Source of the DNA: an uncultured Clostridia bacterium
Lineage (GTDB): Bacteria; Bacillota; Clostridia; TANB77; CAG-465
Reading direction: 5' to 3'
Length of the DNA: 64,000 bases
Assembly (NCBI GenBank): GCA_934130595.1
Contig: CAKOYF010000008.1
Span: 5,248-69,247 of the forward strand
Below, piece by piece: positions 15,235 to 23,203 of this stretch; within the stretch, counting starts at the first letter, position 1, and each line of letters begins with the position of its first letter. Under the pieces are notes generated by a model. That model ran no database searches and was not told the DNA's origin. It saw only the letters and a list, made by a program, of their open reading frames with translations. The position numbers and the translations under genes were made by a program.

Positions 15235-16116
15235 ATGAATGAAAATAAATTAAATATTAACTGGTATCCAGGTCACATGGTAAAAGCACAAAATGATATA
15301 AAATCTGTAATAAAATTAATAGATATAGTAGTAGAAGTATTAGATGCAAGAATACCTTTATCTAGTTGTAATCCAATAATAGATGACTTAGCAAAAGATA
15401 AGCAAAGAATAGTAGTATTAAACAAGGCAGATTTAGCAGATGATACTGCTACAGAAAAATGGATTAAATATTTTAATGAAAATAAAAATACATCTTGTAT
15501 AGCTGTTAATTCATCTGTTCCACAAGATATAAAAAGAATAATAAGTGAAATTGTAAAAAAAGGACAAATAGCATATAAAGATAAAGTATCATCTGTATCA
15601 ATAGACTATAAGCCAATATACAGAGTTTTAATAGCAGGAATTCCTAATGTTGGTAAATCAACTATAATAAACAAAATAGCAAAACGTAATGCAGCAGATG
15701 TTTCAAATAAGCCAGGAGTTACTGTAAGAAAACAATGGATAAGAGTTCAAGATAATATTGACTTGCTTGATTCACCCGGCCTTTTGTGGCCGAAGTTAGA
15801 TGATAATAATGCAGGTGAAAAACTTGCATTAACAGGAAATATAAAGCAAGAAATATTAGACTTAGAAAGCTTAGCTTGCATAGGAATAGAGTATCTACTT
15901 AAAGATGAAAAATATAAAGAAATGTTTTTAGAAAAGTACAAAATAGATGCTTTAGATATTGAAGATTTAGACTCATACGATATCTTAGAAATTTTAGGAA
16001 GAAAAAGAGGATGTTTAATGTCTGGAGGAAGAGTCGATACACAAAAGGCATCAAAGATATTTTTAGATGAGTTAAAAGCAGGAAAGATAGGAAAAATAAG
16101 TCTAGAAAATATATAA
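15235..16116 (+). CDS. rbgA: Ribosome biogenesis GTPase RbgA (YlqF)
   Basis: A circularly permuted GTPase for late 50S assembly. The G4 motif NKAD comes first, then G1 GIPNVGKST, and G3 DSPGLLWP, the expected permuted order. The opening NWYPGHMVKAQ and the C-terminal GRKRGCLMSGG...DTQKAS are RbgA signatures. I start at ATG 15235, which has a GAAGGAAGTGAG site just upstream. An in-frame TTG 36 nt earlier lacks one and would add an unlikely leader. The protein is 293 residues. Confidence 0.95.
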   Translation: MNENKLNINWYPGHMVKAQNDIKSVIKLIDIVVEVLDARIPLSSCNPIIDDLAKDKQRIVVLNKADLADDTATEKWIKYFNENKNTSCIAVNSSVPQDIKRIISEIVKKGQIAYKDKVSSVSIDYKPIYRVLIAGIPNVGKSTIINKIAKRNAADVSNKPGVTVRKQWIRVQDNIDLLDSPGLLWPKLDDNNAGEKLALTGNIKQEILDLESLACIGIEYLLKDEKYKEMFLEKYKIDALDIEDLDSYDILEILGRKRGCLMSGGRVDTQKASKIFLDELKAGKIGKISLENI

Positions 16117-16136
16117 TTTGGAAGGATTTGAGAGTT

Positions 16137-17573
16137 ATGGATAATAAAGAGTACGTAAAAGACTTAACAAAAATGGAAGACGATTTTGCAAAGTGGTATA
16201 CAGATATTGTTTTAAAATCTGAATTAGTAGACTATGCACCAGTAAAAGGATTTATGGTAATGAGACCTTATGGTTATGCTTTATGGGAAAATATTCAAAA
16301 AGTATTAGATACTAAATTTAAAGAACTAGGTCATCAAAATTGTTATTTTCCATTGTTAATACCAGAATCAATGTTAAATAAAGAAAAAGAGCATGTAGAA
16401 GGATTTGCTCCAGAAGTTGCTTGGGTAACACATGGTGGAGAAAAAGAACTAGAAGAGAGATTATGTATAAGACCAACATCTGAAACAATAATTTGTACTA
16501 TGTATTCAAAATGGTTACATTCATATAGAGAATTACCATTTAAATATAATCAATGGGCAAATGTAGTTAGATGGGAAAAAACAACAAGACCATTCTTAAG
16601 AACAGCTGAATTTTTATGGCAAGAAGGTCATACAATCCATGCTACAGCACAAGAAGCAATGGATGAGACTTTAATGATGCATAAAGTTTATGCAGATTTC
16701 TTAAAAGATTATTTAGCTATTCCAGTAATAATGGGACAAAAATCTGAAAAAGAAAAATTTGCAGGTGCTGAAGCTACATATACAATAGAAGCTATGATGC
16801 ATGATGGTAAAGCTTTACAATCTGGTACTTCTCATTATTTTGGAAATCATTTTGCAAAAGCTTTTGATATAAAATTCCAAAACAAAAATGGTGAAATGGA
16901 ATATGCTTACCAAACATCATGGGGAATGACAACACGTGTTATAGGTGGACTAATTATGGTTCATGGAGATAATCGTGGATTAAAAATGCCACCAAGAATA
17001 GCTCCAACTCAAGTTGTAATTGTTCCTATAGCACAACAAAAAGAAGGAGTTTTAGACAAAGTATACGAATTAAAAGAAAAATTAGCTGGAAAATATCGTG
17101 TAGAAGTAGATGACAGAAAAGAAGTAACACCAGGATTTAAATTTAATCATTGGGAACTAAGAGGAATTCCAGTAAGAATTGAAATTGGACCAAGAGATAT
17201 TGAAAATAATCAATGTATATTATTTAGACGTGATACTCTTGAAAAAGAAACAGTATCTTTAGATGAATTAGACGAGAAAATAGCATTTTTAATGGAAGAC
17301 ATTCAAGCAAATATGTATAAAGCAGCTGAAGAAAACTTTAAGAGTAGAACATTCTATGCTCATGATTTTGAAGAATATAAAAAATTATTCTCAGAAAGAG
17401 AAGGATTTGCTAAAATTATGTGGTGTGGATGCAGAGAATGTGAAGATAAGATAAAAGAAGAAAATTCAACTACAATTAGATGTATACCATTTGAAGAGGA
17501 TAAGTTCCAAGATGTATGTTCTATTTGTGGTAAAAAAGCAAAACATATGGTTTATGCAGCAAGACAATATTAA
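16137..17573 (+). CDS. proS: Prolyl-tRNA synthetase (short, eukaryote/archaeal-like type)
   Basis: A class II aminoacyl-tRNA synthetase charging tRNA-Pro. The short form lacks the bacterial INS editing domain. Motif 2 reads RWEKTTRPFLRTAEFLWQEGHT. An anticodon-binding domain follows (about 285-385), then a C-terminal zinc-binding domain with CGCRECE and CSICGKKA ending YAARQY. Length is 478 residues from ATG 16137, chosen because GGAAGGA at 16120-16126 is well spaced for it and far too close to the upstream TTG at 16128. The separate YbaK-type deacylase at 58707 could supply the editing function missing here. No T-box leader is visible in the 20-bp gap after rbgA. Confidence 0.96.
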   Translation: MDNKEYVKDLTKMEDDFAKWYTDIVLKSELVDYAPVKGFMVMRPYGYALWENIQKVLDTKFKELGHQNCYFPLLIPESMLNKEKEHVEGFAPEVAWVTHGGEKELEERLCIRPTSETIICTMYSKWLHSYRELPFKYNQWANVVRWEKTTRPFLRTAEFLWQEGHTIHATAQEAMDETLMMHKVYADFLKDYLAIPVIMGQKSEKEKFAGAEATYTIEAMMHDGKALQSGTSHYFGNHFAKAFDIKFQNKNGEMEYAYQTSWGMTTRVIGGLIMVHGDNRGLKMPPRIAPTQVVIVPIAQQKEGVLDKVYELKEKLAGKYRVEVDDRKEVTPGFKFNHWELRGIPVRIEIGPRDIENNQCILFRRDTLEKETVSLDELDEKIAFLMEDIQANMYKAAEENFKSRTFYAHDFEEYKKLFSEREGFAKIMWCGCRECEDKIKEENSTTIRCIPFEEDKFQDVCSICGKKAKHMVYAARQY

Positions 17574-17582
17574 AAATAATAA

Positions 17583-17610
17583 AAAAGGAGTATCGCAGAT
17601 ACTTCTTTTT
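17583..17610 (+). terminator. Terminator after proS
   Basis: An 8-bp stem (GGAGTATC with GATACTTC, one G-T pair) with flanking A and T runs and a 3-nt loop. Confidence 0.8.
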
Positions 17611-17635
17611 CTCATTTTTGGGAGGTTTTACAAAT

Positions 17636-18427
17636 TTGGACAAAATACATTTTTTGTGGTTACAGAAAATATCAAGCATAAATAAAAAATTGAATTTAGA
17701 AAAGTATATAAATGAAATATATAAATATAATGAAGATATAATTGAAGCATTTAATAATACAAAAAGTATTTTAAAAGATAGTAATTTGGATTTGAGTATA
17801 GTAGAATGTCTTTTAGATAAAAATATAATTGAAAATACTAAATTTGAATATAATAATATAATAAAAAGTGGATATAAGATTGTTACAATAGAAGATAGAG
17901 AATATCCTAGAAAAATGCTTGAAAATAAAAAAGGACCATTTTGTTATATAGCCAGCTGTAATATAGATCTTAATAATAAGAATGTATGTATATATTATAA
18001 TGATTATTTTTCAAAATATGCTAAAAATTTAGTATCATATTTTGGTAAAATAGCATGTGAGGAAAATGCAAATGTATTAACACAATATAAAAATTCTAAA
18101 ATAGAGTGTCTAAATATATTATCTTATGAGGATATGAAGTCTAATATTATTTTGCCTGAAAATAAGTACATTTTTTTACCATTTTTTAATATAGAAGAGT
18201 TTGAATTATATTTGATTGATATACTAGTTATAGTAGAAGCAAGGTATGAAGAAAAAATAATAAAGCTTGTAGATGAAATGGCTAAAAGTGCAAAAGAAGT
18301 ACTTGTAGTTCCATCAACTGTTTTTAATAAAAATAGTTATTTTTCGAATTATTTAATTAAACAAGGAGCAGATGTATTGCTAAATAAGTGGGACTTAAAA
18401 TTTGTACTAAAGAGGCTAATCAGTTGA
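17636..18427 (+). CDS. Degenerate DprA/Smf-like protein
   Basis: A 263-residue protein from TTG 17636, preceded by GGGAGG 10 nt upstream. The layout follows DprA, the RecA loader for incoming single-stranded DNA. A helical N-terminus is followed by TIEDREYPRKML (DprA has a D-x-x-YP-x-x-L signature). The C-terminal half reads DILVIVEA, then EVLVVPST...NYLIKQGADVL, like VVEA, VFAVPG and LI-x-x-GA of DprA. The central signature FPxRNRxIAGLS is replaced by a divergent FLPFFNIEEF, and the glycine-rich GSR motif is not evident, so DNA binding may be lost or altered. It could be a decaying dprA or a repurposed paralogue. It stands alone between two terminator/promoter boundaries. Confidence 0.6.
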   Translation: MDKIHFLWLQKISSINKKLNLEKYINEIYKYNEDIIEAFNNTKSILKDSNLDLSIVECLLDKNIIENTKFEYNNIIKSGYKIVTIEDREYPRKMLENKKGPFCYIASCNIDLNNKNVCIYYNDYFSKYAKNLVSYFGKIACEENANVLTQYKNSKIECLNILSYEDMKSNIILPENKYIFLPFFNIEEFELYLIDILVIVEARYEEKIIKLVDEMAKSAKEVLVVPSTVFNKNSYFSNYLIKQGADVLLNKWDLKFVLKRLIS

Positions 18428-18452
18428 CAATTTTTTTTGTTCATTATATAAT
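18424..18452 (+). promoter_or_regulatory. Promoter of the sortase gene
   Basis: Perfect TTGACA (18424-18429) and TATAAT (18447-18452) with a 17-bp spacer. It overlaps the stop of the DprA-like gene. Confidence 0.85.
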
Positions 18453-18479
18453 TTAAACTATGAAAAGAGGAGAAAAAAT

Positions 18480-19328
18480 ATGAGCGAAAAGGACCTAGAA
18501 AAGCTAGAAAATAGTAGCGTTAGTAATAGAAGTGGAAATATAGATGAAACTAAAAAAGAAAAAACAAAAAAGAAAAGCGTGTTAAGTAATATTATCTCTA
18601 TAATTATTCTTTTGGCGTGTATTGCAGGACTTATATATTCTGGAAGTAAACTATATAATTGGGTTATGAATAATATAAAGAGTAATAAAGTAATTACACA
18701 AATTAATGATATAGCTGGTGTTTCAGATATTACCAAAGATGAAAATCCAGGAGCAGAATTTGGACTAAATTTTGAATCGTTAACAGCATATAACAGTGAT
18801 ATAGTTGGATGGATTAGAGTACCAGGTACATCAATTAGTTATTCTTTAGTACATGCAGAAAATAATAACAAGTACTTAAGACATTCAATTGATGGAACAT
18901 ATAACGAATTTGGATGGCCATTTTTAGACTATAAAAACACACCAGATTTCACAGATAAAAATACAGTAATATATGGGCATAATATAGTTAGTGGATTAAT
19001 GTTTGCAGATCTTTCCTACATATACAATGGAATATTAGGAAATGATGTTGAAATAGATATATACAGAAAAGATTATAGATTGTTAAAATACAAAGTATTT
19101 TCAACATATATAACAGATCCAGAATCATATTATCTAACAACATATTTTTCAAATGATGATGCATACAGTACATATTTAAGTACAATGATGTCAAGAAGTG
19201 TTAGAAACTTCAATCAAACAGTTGGAGTAGATGATACAATATTAACACTTTCAACTTGTACATCTGATGCTAAAAGAAGAATAGTAGTGCAAGCAAAATT
19301 AGTTTCAAATACAGAAATGCCTAGATAA
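18480..19328 (+). CDS. srtB: Class B sortase
   Basis: A 282-residue membrane-anchored transpeptidase that would attach surface proteins to the cell wall. A basic cytoplasmic N-terminus is followed by one membrane helix (about 33-55) and the sortase barrel. The active site is complete: His167 in IYGHNI, Cys260 in LTLSTC, and an Arg six or seven residues later in KRR. The WPFLDY and YLRHS blocks and the overall length are those of class B. The typical substrates of SrtB carry NPQTN-like signals, whereas the giant adhesin in this window ends in LPQTG, so it may not be the client. The gene is monocistronic with its own promoter and terminator. Confidence 0.93.
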   Translation: MSEKDLEKLENSSVSNRSGNIDETKKEKTKKKSVLSNIISIIILLACIAGLIYSGSKLYNWVMNNIKSNKVITQINDIAGVSDITKDENPGAEFGLNFESLTAYNSDIVGWIRVPGTSISYSLVHAENNNKYLRHSIDGTYNEFGWPFLDYKNTPDFTDKNTVIYGHNIVSGLMFADLSYIYNGILGNDVEIDIYRKDYRLLKYKVFSTYITDPESYYLTTYFSNDDAYSTYLSTMMSRSVRNFNQTVGVDDTILTLSTCTSDAKRRIVVQAKLVSNTEMPR

Positions 19329-19340
19329 TAATTTAAAAAG

Positions 19341-19372
19341 GTGCATACTAGAAATTAGTGTGCGCTTTTTTT
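19341..19372 (+). terminator. Terminator after the sortase gene
   Basis: A 10-bp stem (GTGCATACTA with TTAGTGTGCGC, two G-T pairs) followed by seven T. Confidence 0.8.
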
Positions 19373-19391
19373 ACAAAATTTTGTAAAAATA

Positions 19392-19420
19392 TTTACAAAG
19401 AAATTATAATATTATATAAT
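19392..19420 (+). promoter_or_regulatory. Promoter of the propeller-like membrane protein
   Basis: TTTACA (19392-19397), a 17-bp spacer and TATAAT (19415-19420). Confidence 0.65.
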
Positions 19421-19452
19421 TAATATCCTGTAAAAGAGGGGAGATGAAGCTT

Positions 19453-20574
19453 TTGCAGAGACTTCAGTTTGATTCTGGAGAGGAAATTTCTAGAAAAGAG
19501 TATTTAAAAAGAAAAAAAAGAAATTCTAAGCTTCTAAGAAAAAGAAGTAAGATAACATATATATTAATGGCTACTTTTATGGCACTAGCAGTGTATATAA
19601 TAGTACAAGTTTTCATTTATAGAAAGTATAATAATTTTAAATATACTTTAGGCGAAGGTGTAAATGATCAAGCTGTATACAACATATACTTTGTAACAGA
19701 AGGATACACATATGATCCTGTATATTCAATAAGCTCAATTTCATCATTAGGACAAGATGAAAAATCTATATTACCATCTAGTAATATATCTTCTGTGATT
19801 GTAGATGAAGATTACTTGTATGGAGTAAGAAAAGGTGTAATTTGCAAAATAAACAAAAGTAATTATGATATAGAAGAACTAGTAAATGATGATGTAAAAA
19901 AATATATAAAACATAATAATATTATTATATATACTTCAACAGATGAGCAAAAGTTAAAAGCATATAATATTGAAAATGCTGCTGTTACTGACTTTGATAT
20001 TTCAAATGTTGAACAAATTCTTGCAAATGATAATAATGTTTTTGCTATAACACATACTACTAGCGAGAAATCTATGTATAGATTTGATTACAGTGGACAA
20101 GGTAAGACTAAAATATCTGGAGATAATAAAGTTGCTTATGCAATAGAAGATAATGGAACAATTTATTACATAAATAAGAGTGATTCAAATAAAATATACA
20201 AAATGGATACAAATGGCGAAAATGCATCTAGTCTTGGGGATATAAAAGGAATTAGTACTAGTGGACAAGTAAAACAAACTAATGGTCAAAGATGTATGTT
20301 TGTAAAAAATAATATGTTATACTTTATAAATTCTGAAGACGAAGATAGCTTATGGTCTTATGATTTATCTAGTGGAGAAAAAGAAAGAATTATTTCTGCA
20401 TCAATTGAAATTCTTCAAAATATAGATAATACTGTTTTTTATAAAATAGATAATGAAATGGGTGTATATTTGTATAACTATGATACAAAATTTATGTCTT
20501 TAATAACAAAAAGAAGAGTTAAAGAATTCGTAATAGATACATATACAGATGTTGTACAAGAAGATAAAATATAA
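19453..20574 (+). CDS. Membrane-anchored beta-propeller-like protein (DUF5050-like)
   Basis: A bitopic protein: a strongly basic cytoplasmic segment (RKEYLKRKKRNSK), one membrane helix (YILMATFMALAVYIIVQVF) and an extracytoplasmic domain of short repeated strands. Motifs such as YLYGV..GVICKIN, IYYINKSDSNKIYKMD and SLWSYDLSSGEKERI resemble the YY-x-N-x-D...L-[YW] repeats of DUF5050-type propellers. The start is uncertain. ATG 19444 directly abuts the AGAGGGGAG ribosome site with no spacing. TTG 19453 gives normal spacing and is used here, for about 373 residues. Function unknown; extracellular sensing or binding is inferred from topology. The protein at 31611 has the same architecture. Confidence 0.65.
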   Translation: MQRLQFDSGEEISRKEYLKRKKRNSKLLRKRSKITYILMATFMALAVYIIVQVFIYRKYNNFKYTLGEGVNDQAVYNIYFVTEGYTYDPVYSISSISSLGQDEKSILPSSNISSVIVDEDYLYGVRKGVICKINKSNYDIEELVNDDVKKYIKHNNIIIYTSTDEQKLKAYNIENAAVTDFDISNVEQILANDNNVFAITHTTSEKSMYRFDYSGQGKTKISGDNKVAYAIEDNGTIYYINKSDSNKIYKMDTNGENASSLGDIKGISTSGQVKQTNGQRCMFVKNNMLYFINSEDEDSLWSYDLSSGEKERIISASIEILQNIDNTVFYKIDNEMGVYLYNYDTKFMSLITKRRVKEFVIDTYTDVVQEDKI

Positions 20575-20642
20575 AAATAGTAACTGTTAAGAAATTATAT
20601 TGAAACATAAATGATATAAACAAGCTAAAAACTATATAAATG

Positions 20643-20671
20643 TTGCTTTAAAAATTTATATAATGTATAAT
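20643..20671 (+). promoter_or_regulatory. Promoter of the dockerin-like gene
   Basis: TTGCTT (20643-20648), a 17-bp spacer and TATAAT (20666-20671), before an AGGAGGT ribosome site. Confidence 0.7.
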
Positions 20672-20698
20672 TATAGTGACAGTAATAGGAGGTAATTT

Positions 20699-20977
20699 AT
20701 GAAAAACAAATTAAAATTTGGAGTGCTTGCCGCAGTTATGGGAATAGTTATGAGCTGTCAAACTTTTGCTGTTGTATATGAACCAAACCTTGACGTAGAT
20801 ATTAATGTGGATAGAACAGAAGCTTTAGATGGAGAAGATGTTGTAAATAAAATATTAGATTTATATAATAGTGGAAAGATTTTAACAGACGAAGAATTAG
20901 CTGAATATGATTTAGATCATAATGGTATAGTAGATGCTAATGACGCTGCAGTAGCATTAGATAGTATTAATAATTAG
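20699..20977 (+). CDS. Small secreted protein with single dockerin-like calcium loop
   Basis: A 92-residue protein with a clear signal peptide (KNKLKFGVLAAVMGIVMSCQTFA). The mature part is acidic and ends with YDLDHNGIVDANDAAVAL, one half of a dockerin type I repeat: the calcium-binding loop D-x-D-x-N-G-x-V-D-x-x-D plus the following helix. A functional dockerin needs two such loops, so this is either a minimal calcium-binding module or a truncated dockerin. A cysteine in the signal region (MSCQ) lacks a proper lipobox. It is flanked by its own promoter and terminator. No cohesin is visible in the window. Confidence 0.7.
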   Translation: MKNKLKFGVLAAVMGIVMSCQTFAVVYEPNLDVDINVDRTEALDGEDVVNKILDLYNSGKILTDEELAEYDLDHNGIVDANDAAVALDSINN

Positions 20978-20992
20978 AAAAAATATAATGAG

Positions 20993-21016
20993 AAAGAAGG
21001 AGTATTCCTTCTTTTT
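20993..21016 (+). terminator. Terminator after the dockerin-like gene
   Basis: A 9-bp stem (AAAGAAGGA with TCCTTCTTT) and T run. The rest of 20978-21143 holds the promoter of the lipid kinase gene. Confidence 0.8.
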
Positions 21017-21088
21017 TTCGTTATAATTAGTTACATATTTATTTAAAGAGTTACTATTTTGAAAATGTTTGTATTTTTTGTTAATTCC

Positions 21089-21117
21089 TTGAATTTAGAG
21101 GCTTTTTGTAATATAAT
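21089..21117 (+). promoter_or_regulatory. Promoter of the lipid kinase-dGTPase-leuS run
   Basis: TTGAAT (21089-21094), a 17-bp spacer and TATAAT (21112-21117). Confidence 0.75.
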
Positions 21118-21152
21118 ATGTATATGTTTATGCCTTTTGAAAGGTGGAAGTT

Positions 21153-22034
21153 ATGAAAAAAGTAAAACTAGTATATAATTCTATTGCTGGTCAAAGTAAA
21201 TTTACATATTTTCTAGATAGTGTAATAGAAAAATTTATGCAAAATGACCTAGAAGTTGTAATATATAGAGCAGGTCAAAAAGATAATTTAGAAGAATTTT
21301 TAAAAAATTCAGATAACGAGGAATTGTATGGAATTATTGTGGCTGGAGGTGATGGTACTCTAAATAAAGTAGTTACAATAATGATGAAGTATAATATAAA
21401 AACACCTTTAGGTGTCATTCCTGCTGGAACTTCAAATGACTTTGCAAGACATATAAATATGCCAAATAGCTATGTAGAATCTGTTGAAAAGATTTTAAAA
21501 AATAACGTTGAAAGTGTGGACGTAGGAAAAGCAAACGAAAAATATTTTATTAATGTTTGCTCAGCTGGATTATTCACAAATTCTTCTCAAAAAGCAGATC
21601 CAGACTTAAAAAAGACATTAGGAAAAGCTTCTTATTTTATAACTGGTGCAAAAGAATTATTTAAATTTAGACCTTTTAGTGTAAGGATAAAAACAGACAG
21701 TGAAGAATTTTTAGAAAAAATAAATTTATTTATTATATTTAATGGAAGTAGTGTTGGAGGAATGAAGTATTTATCTTCAGATTCTAGCATACAGGACGGA
21801 TTATTAGATTTAATAGTAATTAAAAATTGTAGTCTTCATGAAGTTACAAGACTACTTGCAAAAGTACTTTCTGGAAACTTAGAAGATAAAAATATAATAT
21901 ATAGAAAAACCAAAAGTGTAGTAATTGAAAAGTTAAGAGGAAAATGTGATAGACCAGATGTCGATGGTGATGAAGGTCCAGATTTTCCTATGAATGTTGA
22001 ATGTGTAAAAGATGCAATAAACATGTTTTTATAA
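21153..22034 (+). CDS. YegS/DgkB-type diacylglycerol or lipid kinase
   Basis: A soluble lipid kinase of the DAGK catalytic family, 293 residues from ATG 21153. The GTG at 21144 sits within the AAGGTGG ribosome site and is rejected as the start. The nucleotide motif GGDGT is at 65-69 and the substrate motif GTSNDFA at 92-98; the C-terminal part with DGLLDLIVIKN and DGDEGP is typical. DgkB-like enzymes phosphorylate diacylglycerol released by lipoteichoic acid synthesis and so recycle it to phospholipid. The exact lipid cannot be told from sequence. It is followed 19 bp later by the HD phosphohydrolase. Confidence 0.88.
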   Translation: MKKVKLVYNSIAGQSKFTYFLDSVIEKFMQNDLEVVIYRAGQKDNLEEFLKNSDNEELYGIIVAGGDGTLNKVVTIMMKYNIKTPLGVIPAGTSNDFARHINMPNSYVESVEKILKNNVESVDVGKANEKYFINVCSAGLFTNSSQKADPDLKKTLGKASYFITGAKELFKFRPFSVRIKTDSEEFLEKINLFIIFNGSSVGGMKYLSSDSSIQDGLLDLIVIKNCSLHEVTRLLAKVLSGNLEDKNIIYRKTKSVVIEKLRGKCDRPDVDGDEGPDFPMNVECVKDAINMFL

Positions 22035-22053
22035 AAAAAATGGAGGTGAAATC

Positions 22054-23184
22054 GTGATAGATACTAAAAAGATAAAAAAAGAAATGCTTAAAAGTGAGAA
22101 AATACTTGGAAAACATGCTTGTAGGTCAAAAGATGCAATAAGAGAACAAGAGCAAGACGAAGATATAAGATTAGAATTTGCAAGAGATGTAGATAAGATA
22201 ATACATTCTTCTTGTTATACTAGATATATGTCTAAAACTCAAGTGTTTGTTGAGCCTTTAAATGATCATATATCTACACGAATGACACATGTTCAATATG
22301 TATCTAAAGCTGCAAGAACAATAGCTAGAGCTTTAAGATTAAATGAAGATTTGTGTGAAGCAATTGCATTAGGACATGATGTAGGACATACTCCATATGG
22401 TCATTTTGGAGAGAGTATATTAAATAAGATATCTAAAACTTACAATGACGGAAAATGTTTTGCACATAATTTAAATAGTGTGAGAGTTTTTACAGTAACA
22501 GAGAAAAAAGGAAATACTACTAATTTAACATTACAGGTATTAGATGGAATAATGTGCCATAATGGAGAATTTGTACAAGAAAAGTACATGCCTAATAGGA
22601 ATAAGACATTTGAAACTTTATATAAAGAATATGAAGAATGTCTTAAAAATGAAGAGATGATCAAGCGACTGATACCTATGACTTTAGAGGGATGTGTAGT
22701 TAGAGTATCAGATATAATAGGATATATTGGAAAAGATATAGATGACGCTAATCGACTCGGAGTTTTTAATAAAGAACTTTTACCTGAAAATGTAAAGAAA
22801 TATTTAGGTACAGAAAATACACAAATAATGAATAGTATTATAGTTGATGTAATAAAAAATAGCTATAATAAAGATTATATATCAATGTCTAAAGAAGTGT
22901 ATGAAGCAGTAAAAACATTGAAAAAGTTTAATTATGATAACATATATTATCAAGCTATAACACAAGAAGACAGAGCAAGATATACAAAAACAATAGAAAC
23001 ACTATATAGTGTATATAGTCGTGCATTAGATTTAGAAGATAAAAAAAATGATATATATAAATTGTACTTAAATAATATGAGCGAAGAATACTTAAAAAAC
23101 AACAGTGATTCACAAAAAATAATAGATTACATATCAGGAATGACAGATAATTATTTACAAAGACAATATGAGAAATATAAGTAG
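22054..23184 (+). CDS. dGTPase-like HD-domain phosphohydrolase
   Basis: A 376-residue HD-superfamily protein of the deoxyguanosinetriphosphate triphosphohydrolase-like group. The metal ligands are visible: His79 in RMTHVQYV and His108-Asp109 in LGHDVGHTPYGH. RVSDIIGYIGKD later supplies the fourth ligand Asp. The opening with YTRYMSKTQVF also fits. It would hydrolyse dNTPs to nucleosides and triphosphate; substrate preference is unknown. It starts with GTG, preceded by GGAGGTG at ideal spacing. It is cotranscribed with the lipid kinase and leuS (19-bp gaps). Confidence 0.87.
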   Translation: MIDTKKIKKEMLKSEKILGKHACRSKDAIREQEQDEDIRLEFARDVDKIIHSSCYTRYMSKTQVFVEPLNDHISTRMTHVQYVSKAARTIARALRLNEDLCEAIALGHDVGHTPYGHFGESILNKISKTYNDGKCFAHNLNSVRVFTVTEKKGNTTNLTLQVLDGIMCHNGEFVQEKYMPNRNKTFETLYKEYEECLKNEEMIKRLIPMTLEGCVVRVSDIIGYIGKDIDDANRLGVFNKELLPENVKKYLGTENTQIMNSIIVDVIKNSYNKDYISMSKEVYEAVKTLKKFNYDNIYYQAITQEDRARYTKTIETLYSVYSRALDLEDKKNDIYKLYLNNMSEEYLKNNSDSQKIIDYISGMTDNYLQRQYEKYK

Positions 23185-23203
23185 TAAGGAGAGATAATAG
23201 ATT

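Noticed and set aside
20699..20977. Cellulosome component
   Set aside because: Only one dockerin loop, no catalytic domain and no cohesin in the window.
16090..23203. T-box leaders for proS or leuS
   Set aside because: Gaps before both genes are about 20 bp, and no Stem I or antiterminator T-box sequence is visible.
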